Notes: generated by a model from the sequence alone, not told the origin. DNA of 54,155 nucleotides from Deltaproteobacteria bacterium (GCA_029262375.1 JAJCZM010000041.1:1-54155), one strand, 5' to 3'; counted from the first letter of the stretch, positions 18,904 to 28,194 are shown. Translations and numbers: made by a program.

Positions 18904-19209
18904 CTACGCTCCGGCCTTTGTGAGGCCGCCTAACGGGGCAGTTTGCAGTCGGGCCGTATGCGCTTCGTGCGCCAGGGCGACCTGCGTCTTGTGATCGTCC
19001 GTAATTGCTCGTCGCAGTGACTTGGCGAGCAGCCGGCTCTTGCGGAGTCGGGATCGGCACGACGCATCGGGGTGTACATAGGCGCTGCGTCCGCGCCCGG
19101 CCATGGCCACGATCTGAAGACGGGCGTCCGCGTCGAACTGCACGCGTAGTAGATTGGACTGCCTGTCGCGTCGGCCGCAGCCAACGCAGGTGCGCACGGG
19201 GGCGTTCAT
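18904..19209 (-). CDS. ylxR: YlxR family RNA-binding protein
   Basis: YlxR (DUF448) proteins are small, basic, nucleic-acid-binding proteins encoded between nusA and infB. The start ATG 19209 yields MNAPVRTCVGCGRRDRQSNL, the diagnostic N-terminus with a CVGC pair. GRGRSAYVHPDASC follows (the family's GRGAY-x-C-x-C-type motif). The sequence then runs through a basic helix with several arginines. The product is 101 aa. A longer frame upstream runs into nusA and is not conserved. The role is inferred from family and position only. Confidence 0.93.
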   Translation of the reverse strand: MNAPVRTCVGCGRRDRQSNLLRVQFDADARLQIVAMAGRGRSAYVHPDASCRSRLRKSRLLAKSLRRAITDDHKTQVALAHEAHTARLQTAPLGGLTKAGA

Positions 19210-19231
19210 ATCGTGAGCCTCATGTACCACT

Positions 19232-20689
19232 TCAGGTATTGCTCTCCGTCGTAGGCGTTTCGTCAGCAGCCGGTGCGTCGGCGTCGGGCTGCGCATCGGC
19301 GGAGTCCTCGGAGGATTCCGTGGACGCTTCCATCGTCGATTCGCCGTCAGTCTCTCCGTCGTCGCCGGGTTCTACAGGCGCCGGGCGAAGCGCGAATGCG
19401 GCTTCGCTCACGCCGGCCGCGATCCGTAAGACCATATTCTCGACACGCTCGACCTCGGAGGCGTTTGCTGCGGCTGCGATGTAAGCGAGCGAAGTCGCGT
19501 TATCGACGTCAAGGACTTCGCTGATCACCTCCGGCGCCGTCTCCGACAGCTCGGCGGCCGATTTGTAGCCGTCCGCTAGCAGCAGTTCTGCGTAGACGTC
19601 GCCCATGCCGTCGATGCGCTGCAGCGATCGCCGAGACTCGCGCTGGCGTTTCTCGTATTCCTGCTCGCTGTGGACGTCTAGTTTCCAGCCGCTGATCTTA
19701 CCGGCGAGACGCACGTTCTGTCCCTTACGACCAATCGCCAACGATAACTGGTCATCCGGAACGATGACTTCCATCGAATGCGCGTCCTCGTCGATGACGA
19801 TTCGCGACACTTTCGCAGGCGAGAGAGCGCGACAGACGAAGTCGGTTTCGTCGGGCGTCCACGGAACGATGTCGATGCGTTCGCCGCGAAGCTCCTGAAC
19901 AACGGCCTGTACTCGGCTGCCGCGCATGCCTACGCAAGCGCCGACAGGGTCTACGTCGCTGTCGTTCGAAACCACCGCGATCTTGGCGCGACCACCCGGT
20001 TCCCGCACGACATTCTTGATCTCGACGATGCCTTCGTAGACTTCCGGTACTTCCTGTTCGAACAGCTTCTTCACCAGAGCGGGAGACGTACGCGACAGGA
20101 TGATCTGCGGACCACGCGTGGTCTCGCTCACGTCGGTAATCAACGCGCGCAATCGGTCGCCTTGGCGGTAGCGCTCGCGTGGGATCTGTTCACGCTCGGG
20201 AAGAACCGCGTCAACGTTCGGCCGAACCTGAACGATGATGTTACGACGCTCGAAGCGCATCACGATGCCCGAGTGGATCGTGTCCTTCAGTTCCTTGAAT
20301 TCGTTGTAGATCATCGCGCGCTCGTAGTCGCGCACCTTCTGTACGATGTTTTGTTTCGCCGCCTGTGCAGCGATTCGGCCGAAAGGAACCGTGTCCAGCT
20401 CTATCAGGATCTCATCGCCGATCTCGGCCTCTGGGTCCATGTCAGCACGAGCCTGCTCGACTGAGACCTCGTTGATGGGGTCGAGGATTTCGGCGACTAC
20501 CGTCTGAATCTTGTAGACGTCCACACCGCCGGTTTCGGGGTCGAACTTGGCTTCCAGGTTCAGAGTCGCACCGTAGGTCTTGCGGGCGGCCGACTTCATC
20601 GCATCTTCGACGGCCTCGACAACGAGCTCACGCTCGAGCCCCTTCTCCTTGCTGACCTGTTCAATGACGCGCCCTAGTTCCTTTTGCAT
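19232..20689 (-). CDS. nusA: Transcription termination/antitermination protein NusA
   Basis: NusA binds RNA polymerase and nascent RNA and modulates pausing, termination and antitermination. The 485-aa sequence has the N-terminal RNAP-binding domain (ERELVVEAVEDAMKSAARKTYG), an S1 domain (GIVMRFERRNIIVQV), KH1 (VGACVGMRGSRVQAVVQELRGE) and KH2 (LSLAIGRKGQNVRLAGKISGW). A helix-hairpin-helix-like region then precedes a strongly acidic tail rich in Glu, Asp, Ser and Ala (about 440-485). The tail is of low complexity and probably disordered. Confidence 0.97.
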   Translation of the reverse strand: MQKELGRVIEQVSKEKGLERELVVEAVEDAMKSAARKTYGATLNLEAKFDPETGGVDVYKIQTVVAEILDPINEVSVEQARADMDPEAEIGDEILIELDTVPFGRIAAQAAKQNIVQKVRDYERAMIYNEFKELKDTIHSGIVMRFERRNIIVQVRPNVDAVLPEREQIPRERYRQGDRLRALITDVSETTRGPQIILSRTSPALVKKLFEQEVPEVYEGIVEIKNVVREPGGRAKIAVVSNDSDVDPVGACVGMRGSRVQAVVQELRGERIDIVPWTPDETDFVCRALSPAKVSRIVIDEDAHSMEVIVPDDQLSLAIGRKGQNVRLAGKISGWKLDVHSEQEYEKRQRESRRSLQRIDGMGDVYAELLLADGYKSAAELSETAPEVISEVLDVDNATSLAYIAAAANASEVERVENMVLRIAAGVSEAAFALRPAPVEPGDDGETDGESTMEASTESSEDSADAQPDADAPAADETPTTESNT

Positions 20690-20731
20690 GAATTCGTCCT
20701 TCCCTATCCCGTACCGCGTACGTTGGTATGC

Positions 20732-21238
20732 CTAGGGCCGTTGCCTTGCCTTGCCCGGCTTCTCTGCTTGCTCGAATTCGAATTCGAAGTTCGCGCGATG
20801 GACCTCTTCGAGAGAGAAGCGCTCGGTGCTCCCCTCGTCGGTCATCATCTCAACCACGTCTTCATCGAGAGCAACCAGGCGACCCAGGAGCGTACGCTTC
20901 TTGCCACCGGGCAGCGCCAGCTTCGCCCGGATTCGTCCGCCGACCACTCGCTCGAAGTGCGCGCGCTTCCTCAGCGGTCGGTTGACGCCCGGCGACGAGA
21001 CCTCGAGCATGTAACGCCCGGCCACCGTATCGTGGGCATCCAGTACATCGCCCATCTGCCGGCTGACCTTCTCGCAGTCGGCGATAGAAACCGTGCCGTC
21101 CGTCTCCAGACTATCCAGGTAGATACGCAACAGGCGGCTGGAGGATCCGCCGCCGAGTTCGATCTCGAGTACTTCGAGTCCGAGTTCCGCGGCGATCGGC
21201 TCGGCCAGTGACCATATTTGCGCTGTCTTCGACTCCAA
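20732..21238 (-). CDS. rimP: Ribosome maturation factor RimP
   Basis: RimP helps mature the 30S subunit. The 168-aa product has the expected N-terminal pattern LAEPIAAELGLEVLEIEL and LRIYLDS, the central DCEKVSRQMGDVLD helix, and VSSPGVNRPLRKRAHFERVVG followed by an SH3-like C-terminal domain. No ATG lies near the conserved N-terminus. TTG 21238 gives a normal-length protein and is my choice; the longer frame to 21358 would cross the terminator of greA and is rejected. It is the first gene of the nusA-infB operon. Confidence 0.9.
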   Translation of the reverse strand: MESKTAQIWSLAEPIAAELGLEVLEIELGGGSSSRLLRIYLDSLETDGTVSIADCEKVSRQMGDVLDAHDTVAGRYMLEVSSPGVNRPLRKRAHFERVVGGRIRAKLALPGGKKRTLLGRLVALDEDVVEMMTDEGSTERFSLEEVHRANFEFEFEQAEKPGKARQRP

Positions 21239-21296
21239 TCGGATTCGCCCCGGCAGCCGTGAACAGTCTCCGGCCAGGCACCCCTGCAATAAGGCC

Positions 21297-21322
21297 AAAA
21301 AAAAGGCGGGCCGAGGCCCACC
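21297..21322 (-). terminator. Intrinsic terminator after greA
   Basis: On the minus strand a GC-rich stem (GGTGGGC / GCCCGCC with a CTCG loop, one G-U pair) is followed immediately by eight Ts (21304-21297). This is a textbook rho-independent terminator. It lies 102 bases past the greA stop and just upstream of rimP, so it separates the manC-plsB-yqeY-greA unit from the rimP-nusA-infB operon. Confidence 0.9.
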
Positions 21323-21423
21323 CAGAGACGATCCCCAGATGTTGCGTCTTCGTACCACACGGGTACCCCGACATCAAGGAAGCTGGGAGCGAGACGCTTC
21401 GCGTCAGTCGCGACGAACGATGC

Positions 21424-21909
21424 TCAGGATTTACCCAGAATCACGTGAATTGTGGTCAGGCCGAGCAGCTCGTAGGTGCGCTTGCCTTTGGGGGTGTTCA
21501 CGCTGATCTCGTCACCCACCTGGCGCCCGAGGAAGGCCTGCCCGAATGGGGAGTTCATCGACACCTGCCCCTTGTCGGGATCGGCCTCTTCCGAGAACGC
21601 CAGCTCGTAGGTCAGCTCGTCGCCCGAATCGATATCTTCGACCACCAGACGGCTGCCGTACCCCGCCCTATCGGTCGGAATCGACGCCAGGCTGTACATC
21701 GCCAACTCGCCCAGGCGCTGCTCGATCGTGCCGATACGCGCGTTGAGCATTCCCTGCCGCTCCTTGGCGGCGTGGTACTCAGCGTTCTCCTTGAGGTCGC
21801 CGTGTGCGCGCGCTTCCTCGATCTGCTTAGGCAGCTCGTGGTGCATTTCGTGGCGCAACTCGGTCAGTTCCTTGTTGAGCCTGGCGACGATGGGAAGATC
21901 AGAATCCAT
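21424..21909 (-). CDS. greA: Transcription elongation factor GreA
   Basis: GreA enters the RNA polymerase secondary channel and stimulates cleavage of backtracked RNA. The 161-aa sequence shows the N-terminal coiled coil with the acidic tip (ARAHGDLKENAEYHAAKERQ), where the D and E residues needed for cleavage are present, and the C-terminal FKBP-like domain with SPFGQAFLGRQVGDEISVNTP. It starts at ATG 21909, 35 bases after yqeY, and is followed by an intrinsic terminator. Confidence 0.97.
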   Translation of the reverse strand: MDSDLPIVARLNKELTELRHEMHHELPKQIEEARAHGDLKENAEYHAAKERQGMLNARIGTIEQRLGELAMYSLASIPTDRAGYGSRLVVEDIDSGDELTYELAFSEEADPDKGQVSMNSPFGQAFLGRQVGDEISVNTPKGKRTYELLGLTTIHVILGKS

Positions 21910-21944
21910 GAGGAAGAGGATTCTAGAAGCCGTAACTCAGGCTG

Positions 21945-22385
21945 TCAATTGAGCACTCTCGCTACGACTTTGCTCGCCAACTTGCCGTCGTAACCGCCCG
22001 CGTGACGTTGGCCCAACTCTTTCATCACGGGTCCGATCGAATCAGCACCGGTCTCGGCCACAATGGCTTTAATCGCCGTCTCCAACTCGTCCTCTGACAG
22101 CTGTTTGGGCAAGTACCCCTCGAGTACGGCAAGTACGTCGACGTGATCGGCCGCCATTTCATCGCGTCCCGCGTCGCGCGCTGCGTCGAGTGTTTCCCGG
22201 CACTGCTTCGTCTCGCGCTTGAGGATCGCGAGCAGGTCGGACTCGGAGATCGACTCGGCACCCGTCTCGATATTCTTGTTCTTGATCGCAGCCAGCAGGT
22301 TGCGTACGACACGCGTGCGCAGCTGGTCTTTGGCGCGCATCGCGGTCTTGAGCTCGTCTCTGAGCGAGGCTTCGGTGACAGCCAT
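21945..22385 (-). CDS. yqeY: GatB/YqeY domain protein
   Basis: This 146-aa protein is a stand-alone version of the helical tail domain found in the amidotransferase subunit GatB. Typical segments are LRDELKTAMRAKDQLRTRVVRNLLAAIKN, then EILKRE-like LLAILKRETKQCRETLD, EGYLPKQLSEDEL and a C-terminal GGYDGKLASKVV helix. The family is tRNA-associated by homology, but its cellular role is unclear. Its ATG overlaps the plsB stop by one base (TAATG), indicating coupled translation. Confidence 0.94.
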   Translation of the reverse strand: MAVTEASLRDELKTAMRAKDQLRTRVVRNLLAAIKNKNIETGAESISESDLLAILKRETKQCRETLDAARDAGRDEMAADHVDVLAVLEGYLPKQLSEDELETAIKAIVAETGADSIGPVMKELGQRHAGGYDGKLASKVVARVLN

Positions 22386-25072
22386 TATGAGGAATCCTCC
22401 GTGAGTTGTTGGGGCTCTCGCGCGACGGCGGCATGCTCCGGTGCAGGTTTTTCGGGGTGTCGAATTCGGTCGATGTAGGCCGCAGTTGTCGCGTAGTTGG
22501 GCCCACGGCTGAACTGTTTGTCTCTGCCACCACGCCCGGTGGTCGCCGTCGTGATGAGCCCGAGCTCTCGCGAGCGGCTCAGGACGTTTTTCAACAGTAG
22601 GACGTTACCGCACTCGGGTTTTGAGACCTCCCCGAGCAACTGTGCGGTTTTGACGTTCTTGCGGAACTCGTCGGTCAGTGTCTTTTCGCTGATCGCCTCG
22701 TCGCCGACGTTCTCGTAGATCGTTTGCAAACTGAGCCAGTAGGCCTGTCTGAAACATTCGAGTAGCGACGCCAGCGCTCGTACGAGCGCGTGCGTCTGGT
22801 CGAGCTCTCCGCTCGAGTCCAGCGCGCCCTTGGTTTCCAAGTAAGCCGTTGCGGTGGCAACGAGCTCCGGCAGCTCTGCCCTCGCGGGCAGTGCGAACTC
22901 GAAACGGAATATCTCGAGCCACCACCACACATCGTCCACGAGCGCCTCGTTGCGTCGACCTGTAGCCAGCCCGGTCGCGACCAACGACGGGATGAGGAAT
23001 ACGTGGATCAGGTTGTTCTTGTAGAAATCGAGCGACAGGCGGCGATTGTCGGACACAATGAGAATCTCGTCGTCACCGCGCTTGAGCGTTTCGATATGAC
23101 CGCTCTGACTCAGGAAACCGAGACTCTCGCGGAAGTTGCCCACGTTGCGCTCCAGCGAGGCGGTCGGACGCACGTTGGCTGCGATGACGTACTCGGCAAG
23201 GGCGTTCGCCTGCGCTGCGTAGTCTTCGTAGCGCATGCCTGCATGCGGGGCACCGAGGAGGACGGTCGCCGATATCGACGTCGCGCCGGCTACCGAGCAG
23301 TCGTTGACGTCTCTAAGTATCTTGAAGCCGAGACGTTGAATGAAGCGACGCTTCTCCTCTTCGATCGCCTCCGCACCCGCGCCTTCGGTAAAGCGCTGTC
23401 GATCTTCGCCGAGAAGCTCCTTGAGCGAGATCGGTTCGGCGAACGACATATAGACGGTTCCGTAGTTCTTCTGGAGGAATCTTCGAGCACGTAGCAACGC
23501 ACCGAAACTCTCTGCCTCCTTCTCCCCACCCGACAACTCGTACTCGTACGCGTCTTCTTCGACGATGCGTCCGTAGTGGATCGACACCGGACACAGATAG
23601 AGGTCGCGGCGAATGCCGCTCAGGTACGCGTTGATGATGGCTGACAGCATGCCCAGCTTGGGCGTCAGGATTTTCCCGGTGCGGCTGCGCCCGCCTTCGA
23701 TGAAGAACTCCTGGGTGTACCCCTCGCGGATGAGGAACTTCAGGTAGTGCTTGAAGACCATCTTGTAGACTTCATTGTCGGCGAAGCTTCGCCTGATGAA
23801 GTATGCCCCCGACGCACGCAGCAGAGGTGCCATCGGCCAGAACGCCATGTTGATGCCGGCGGCAATGTGCGGGGGACTGACGAAGTTCAGGTGAAACAGG
23901 TACGTCATGATCAGGTAGTCGAGATGACTACGGTGACAGGGAACGAGCACGATCGGGTTGTGGCGCACTTTCTCGACGACTTCGTCGAAGCCAATCGGGG
24001 TGATGCCGGTGAACATACGCCCCCATATCTTCTTGAACACGTACGCGACGACGCCGAAGAGGATGCCGTTGAAGTCGGCTGCCATCTCGTCGAAGTAGCC
24101 TTCTGCTTCTTTGCGCAGCTTGGCGATCGGCTGGCCGCTGGATCGCGCGATCGATTCGAGTTCGTCCTGGAGTTCTTCGGAGCGCATCACAAAGGACCGC
24201 ACCTGGCGACGATTCAGTAGCGCGGGCCCCTGAACGACACGCTCCTCTCGGCTCAAGAATATCTGGATGGCACGCGTAAGTCGGCGTATGAGTCGGTCTT
24301 CGGTGTCTTCACCGTAGCGTTCCATGAACTCGGTGATCGCAACTTCTTTGCCGACCGTGATGAACAACGCCCGTCTGTTCCACCAGTAGGCCGCCAGTTT
24401 GCGCGCGTCACTCGGTACGTCTTGCACCGAGTAGATGAGCGTCGACAGCGGCGTCTCGCGCTTGTGGACACTGTGCCCACGGAAAAGGGCCATCGGCACG
24501 ATGAAGTGTTCGCGGCCCGCGATTCGATGCACGTGCACGAGTTCGCGCAGGTAGTCACTGCCCACGCGAGATTGGCCGGGACGACGCAGCCATCGGCCGA
24601 ACACCCCTGCGCGCCTTCGGCCACGCATGAAGACCAACACCGGTCTGCCTTCGCGTAGCGCTTGCGCGCAGTAGTCGTGGGACTCCGGATCCGCACCACG
24701 ACTACCCGGCACCAGCAGTTCACGCAGCCGGATCCTGGTGCGGTGCAAGATGTGGCGTAGCGGCGCAAGCGGCGTGGCCGAGATTCCGTTTGCGAAGACC
24801 GGCAGAGGCAGGCCCTCGCGCCGGAGCACGTAGTTCACCAGGAAGTAGTCAACGAAGGATCGATGTCGGAGCGCGTAAACGACCGTGCCCGCTTCGCACA
24901 GCGCGCGGATTTTACGAACGGCCGCTTCGTTCATGACGACCGAGAAGAAGAGATGGTCGGCAATCTTCTCGATGAACCAGCCGAACCGCTGGCGCATCGC
25001 GGAACGATGCGTCGGCGCTGCGGTTGCCGCGCCGTCGGTCTGGGTCTCAGAGATGGGGATCGTCGAACTCAT
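22385..25072 (-). CDS. plsB: PlsB-type glycerol-3-phosphate acyltransferase
   Basis: The 895-aa protein resembles membrane glycerol-3-phosphate O-acyltransferases, which put the first acyl chain on sn-glycerol-3-phosphate. The catalytic domain carries the ordered acyltransferase blocks: H380-x4-D385 in VPCHRSHLDYL, block II GAYFIRRSF (422-430), block III FIEGGRSRTGK (457-467) and VSIHY (496-500). Unlike E. coli PlsB, the N-terminal region also carries an intact H70-x4-D75 (ALRHRSFVDYF) followed by a second acyltransferase-like stretch ending in PMALFRG. A long helical C-terminal domain follows. It sits downstream of manC and upstream of yqeY in one unit. Function is by homology; specificity for G3P is likely but not proven. 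Confidence 0.9.
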   Translation of the reverse strand: MSSTIPISETQTDGAATAAPTHRSAMRQRFGWFIEKIADHLFFSVVMNEAAVRKIRALCEAGTVVYALRHRSFVDYFLVNYVLRREGLPLPVFANGISATPLAPLRHILHRTRIRLRELLVPGSRGADPESHDYCAQALREGRPVLVFMRGRRRAGVFGRWLRRPGQSRVGSDYLRELVHVHRIAGREHFIVPMALFRGHSVHKRETPLSTLIYSVQDVPSDARKLAAYWWNRRALFITVGKEVAITEFMERYGEDTEDRLIRRLTRAIQIFLSREERVVQGPALLNRRQVRSFVMRSEELQDELESIARSSGQPIAKLRKEAEGYFDEMAADFNGILFGVVAYVFKKIWGRMFTGITPIGFDEVVEKVRHNPIVLVPCHRSHLDYLIMTYLFHLNFVSPPHIAAGINMAFWPMAPLLRASGAYFIRRSFADNEVYKMVFKHYLKFLIREGYTQEFFIEGGRSRTGKILTPKLGMLSAIINAYLSGIRRDLYLCPVSIHYGRIVEEDAYEYELSGGEKEAESFGALLRARRFLQKNYGTVYMSFAEPISLKELLGEDRQRFTEGAGAEAIEEEKRRFIQRLGFKILRDVNDCSVAGATSISATVLLGAPHAGMRYEDYAAQANALAEYVIAANVRPTASLERNVGNFRESLGFLSQSGHIETLKRGDDEILIVSDNRRLSLDFYKNNLIHVFLIPSLVATGLATGRRNEALVDDVWWWLEIFRFEFALPARAELPELVATATAYLETKGALDSSGELDQTHALVRALASLLECFRQAYWLSLQTIYENVGDEAISEKTLTDEFRKNVKTAQLLGEVSKPECGNVLLLKNVLSRSRELGLITTATTGRGGRDKQFSRGPNYATTAAYIDRIRHPEKPAPEHAAVAREPQQLTEDSS

Positions 25073-25126
25073 GCTCTCGTGCAGCCTCTGTCGCAGGCCG
25101 CTTCGTTTTTACCATTGCCGCTTCTT

Positions 25127-26254
25127 CTAGGACAGCTTCCCCAGGCCCGCTGGGCCGAGCGCAGCGACTACACGCCGCACATCTTGGGCGCGCTCTCGCG
25201 GGCAGATCAGCAACGCATCGCCGGCGTCGACCACGGCCAACCCATCTACACCAACGAGTGCTACCGGCTTTCCGTTAGTCGCTACCACATTCCCGTGTGC
25301 ATCGATGGCAATGAGTGGGTCGCGCGTGCGATTGCCGTGCTCGTCGCCCGGCCACATGTCACCGACAGCGTTCCAGTCGCCGATATCGCTCCAATCGAAG
25401 TCGGCGGGCAGCATGGCCACCCGCTTACTCTTCTCCATTACCCCGTGGTCTACGGAGATGGACGGCAGCTTCGGGTAGATCCGATCGACATCTTTCTGGG
25501 CAATGCGGCCGCGTTTGCGCGTCGCCTCCAGCTTGCGTAGCCCGCGTGAAAGATCCGGGAGATGCGCTGCGATTTCGCCGAGAATGGTATCGGCGCGCCA
25601 AGCGAACATACCGCTGTTCCAGTAGTATTTGCCGGTCTTGAGATAACGCTTCGCGGTCTTCTCATCCGGCTTCTCGACAAATGCCTCTACAGCCAGCGCC
25701 GGCCCCTTGTCCTTCGCGCTCCCCTTCTTGACCGTGGCCGCTTTGATATAGCCGTAACCAGTGGCCGGGTCGGTCGGCTTGATGCCGAAGGTGACGAGCT
25801 GTTCGTTGTCCGCGGCGACCTTGAAAGCGGAGAGCATCGATTTCTCGAACTTCTTCGGCGGTCCGACCACGTGGTCGGACGGCAGTACGATCATCACGCC
25901 TTCAGGGTCTCGCGCTGCTACCTCGAGGGCGGCCCAGCCCACGCATGGCGCGGTGTTGCGCCCGGTGGGTTCACACAGAATCCCCGATGTCGGCAACCAC
26001 GGGATCGCCTTCGCGACGCCACGCCGCAGTTTGCTGCCCGTGACGACGAAGATGTTCTCCTTCGGCACGATCGTACGGATTCGTGTCACAGTGTCGGCGA
26101 GCATGCTCTCGTCGCTCGCGAGAGCGAGCAATTGCTTGGGCATCGCCGAGCGGCTCCAGGGCCAAAATCGCGATCCGATGCCACCGGCCATCACGATCGC
26201 GTAGCGCCTGCGGTAAGGGACGTCGGAAGATTTGCGGCTTTTCTTAGATGCCAT
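25127..26254 (-). CDS. manC: Mannose-1-phosphate guanylyltransferase
   Basis: This nucleotidyltransferase makes GDP-mannose from mannose-1-phosphate and GTP, a precursor for O-antigen, capsule or glycoproteins. The N-terminal signature GGIGSRFWPWSRSAMPKQ matches the bacterial GMP/ManC class. EAFVEKPDEKTA contains the conserved lysine of the sugar-binding loop, and YYWNSGMFAW is also family-typical. At 375 aa it is the short form without the phosphomannose isomerase domain. I chose ATG 26254 (ASKKSRK), but ATG 26266 or 26290 are possible. It is the first gene of a unit running through plsB, yqeY and greA. Confidence 0.92.
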   Translation of the reverse strand: MASKKSRKSSDVPYRRRYAIVMAGGIGSRFWPWSRSAMPKQLLALASDESMLADTVTRIRTIVPKENIFVVTGSKLRRGVAKAIPWLPTSGILCEPTGRNTAPCVGWAALEVAARDPEGVMIVLPSDHVVGPPKKFEKSMLSAFKVAADNEQLVTFGIKPTDPATGYGYIKAATVKKGSAKDKGPALAVEAFVEKPDEKTAKRYLKTGKYYWNSGMFAWRADTILGEIAAHLPDLSRGLRKLEATRKRGRIAQKDVDRIYPKLPSISVDHGVMEKSKRVAMLPADFDWSDIGDWNAVGDMWPGDEHGNRTRDPLIAIDAHGNVVATNGKPVALVGVDGLAVVDAGDALLICPRERAQDVRRVVAALGPAGLGKLS

Positions 26255-26354
26255 CGTTCCGATCATCGAGTTCCGACTGGAAAAAATCAACCAGGTTACG
26301 CGCCTGAACGCTTCTCATTGCCTTGCTCCGTTGCCGTCGCTACCTACCTGAACC

Positions 26355-27242
26355 GTGGGATCCCTGATCTTGACCCTGTTGTTGGCGATCGTCGTCGTCT
26401 CCGGACTCTTCGAAGCCGTGACCTATCTGCTGTGGCTTTATGAGAAGCGCCGCGGCGGTGCCTTCTCGGCTACGGAAGACCGGCTTCGCCTGTGGTCGGC
26501 CGGAATCGGCGAGTGGCTCGCGATGATAGCCGTCTGCGTCATGTGGCCGTTCGGGGTGTTCGGGCGCCCGAATGTTCGGGCCGCTTCCGGCAAGCGACCG
26601 GTCGTGCTCGTGCATGGTTGGAGTCTCAATCGATCCTCCCTCGCAATGATCGCCGCCAGACTGCGCAAAGACGGGCGCGATACCTATACGATCAACTATC
26701 CGAGCCTTCTGTCGGACACTGATGCAAAAGCGCAGCATGTAGCGCGCGCGTTGATCGATATCGCGCATCGGGCAGGTGCAGATCGCGTCGACGTAGTAGG
26801 ACACAGTCTCGGCGGCGTCCTGGTGCGCGCCGCCGCCCGTTTTCACGGTGCCGAACAGGTAATCGGCAACGTCGTCACGCTTGGGTCCCCTCATCGCGGC
26901 ACCGCATTGGCCATCCTCTTTCGTTCCTTCGGTTTGGTACAACTGCGTCCCGAGTCACGATTCCTCTCGCGCCTGCTCGAGGCCGAAGAAGAGAACGATC
27001 CTGCCCAAGCGCCCCTTGCCCTCACGTCAATCGCGTCGAACTTTGACGCGGTCGTCTTCCCATTCGAGTTGAGCTTCCCTCCTGGCGCTTTCTGCATCAC
27101 GCTCGACCGGGAAGGACACCACGGCCTTCTGTTCTCGCAGCGCGTTTACGAGTTGGTGAAAGAGAACCTCGACGCCGAGCCCAGACAGGCCGAAGCCTCG
27201 CAAGACTCCAAGAACTCTGACGATTCCGAGGAAGGTTGTTGA
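26355..27242 (+). CDS. Alpha/beta hydrolase, lipase-like, membrane-anchored
   Basis: The 295-aa protein begins with two hydrophobic segments (about 3-25 and 50-66), so it is probably tethered to the inner membrane. The hydrolase domain follows: VVLVHGWSLNRSS provides the oxyanion-hole HG motif, VVGHSLGGVLVR carries the nucleophilic serine in GHSLGG, and REGHHGLLF near the C-terminus supplies a candidate catalytic histidine. The pattern resembles triacylglycerol lipases and acetyltransferase-like esterases of the LipA/PGAP1-like group. The start is GTG 26355. Its stop overlaps the next gene's ATG by one base. Substrate unknown. Confidence 0.87.
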   Translation: MGSLILTLLLAIVVVSGLFEAVTYLLWLYEKRRGGAFSATEDRLRLWSAGIGEWLAMIAVCVMWPFGVFGRPNVRAASGKRPVVLVHGWSLNRSSLAMIAARLRKDGRDTYTINYPSLLSDTDAKAQHVARALIDIAHRAGADRVDVVGHSLGGVLVRAAARFHGAEQVIGNVVTLGSPHRGTALAILFRSFGLVQLRPESRFLSRLLEAEEENDPAQAPLALTSIASNFDAVVFPFELSFPPGAFCITLDREGHHGLLFSQRVYELVKENLDAEPRQAEASQDSKNSDDSEEGC

Positions 27243-28177
27243 TGGCCGGCGGGCAAGTCGACGGGTCCCAAGGGAGCGAAGAGACCGACGTGCTTACGGT
27301 CACGAGGGCGGGCGTCCGACTGGACAAGTTCTTGGCGGACGCGACCCCCTATGGCCGGCGAGCCGCTCGAGATCTGATTCGTCACGGCCGCGTACTCGTG
27401 GATGGGCGACGCGGCGCGGCCAGCGTGAGATTGTCGGTTGGCCAGGTCGTGGAGATCGACAGGGGATCGGACGCGGCAGAATCGGGTGAGCGCGGGGATG
27501 ACGTCGGGCATCGGGCTGAACTCGAGATCCTCGTGGAGACGCAAGAGTATGTCGCGGTCGCGAAACCCGCCGGGATGCATTCGGTTGCCGGGCGCTCAGG
27601 GAACAGCGTCGCCGACGCATTGAGAACACGATATCCGGAGTTCGCATCGGCCGGTGATTCGCCGACCGATGGCGGGCTTGTGCACCGGCTGGATCGCGAC
27701 ACCTCCGGGGTCCTGCTCGCGGCACGCAGCCGCCCGACGTGGATCGAGATGCGGGCCGCCTTCAGCGAGCACCATCTGACGAAGCACTATCTCGCCCTCG
27801 TCTCGGGCGAACTACGCGCGGCTGTCGAGGTCGATCAGGCGTTGGCTCGACGCCGAGCGAGCGTGCGGCGACCGCGCCCCGGAGAGCGGTCGTTTGAAGC
27901 CGCTACCAGTTTCCATCCGCTCGAAGTGTCGCGACACTGGTCTTTGGTATTGGCTTCGATGCGTACAGGGGTGACGCATCAGATTCGTGCGCACGCGGCG
28001 ATCGCGGGCTTCCCCATCATCGGCGACATGAAATACGGAAGCGTCGCGAGTCCACCGGGTTGCCGCGATGGACACCTGCTGCACGCATTGCGGCTTTGCA
28101 TCCCCGAGGTGCTGGACGTGACGGCGCCGGTACCCGAGGATTTCCGAACCGCCCTGGAGAGGCTCAGGAGGGAGTGA
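27242..28177 (+). CDS. RluA-family pseudouridine synthase
   Basis: This enzyme isomerises specific uridines of rRNA or tRNA. The N-terminal S4 RNA-binding domain (VRLDKFLADATPYGRRAARDLIRHGRV...) is followed by the RluA catalytic core, with AVAKPAGMHSVAG and the diagnostic HRLDRDTSG loop holding the catalytic aspartate. RTGVTHQIRAHAA is also typical. At 311 aa it fits the RluC/RluD size, but the target site cannot be told from sequence alone. The ATG at 27242 forms TGATG with the lipase stop. Confidence 0.93.
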   Translation: MAGGQVDGSQGSEETDVLTVTRAGVRLDKFLADATPYGRRAARDLIRHGRVLVDGRRGAASVRLSVGQVVEIDRGSDAAESGERGDDVGHRAELEILVETQEYVAVAKPAGMHSVAGRSGNSVADALRTRYPEFASAGDSPTDGGLVHRLDRDTSGVLLAARSRPTWIEMRAAFSEHHLTKHYLALVSGELRAAVEVDQALARRRASVRRPRPGERSFEAATSFHPLEVSRHWSLVLASMRTGVTHQIRAHAAIAGFPIIGDMKYGSVASPPGCRDGHLLHALRLCIPEVLDVTAPVPEDFRTALERLRRE

Positions 28178-28194
28178 GCGCCGTGAGGCTCTGG

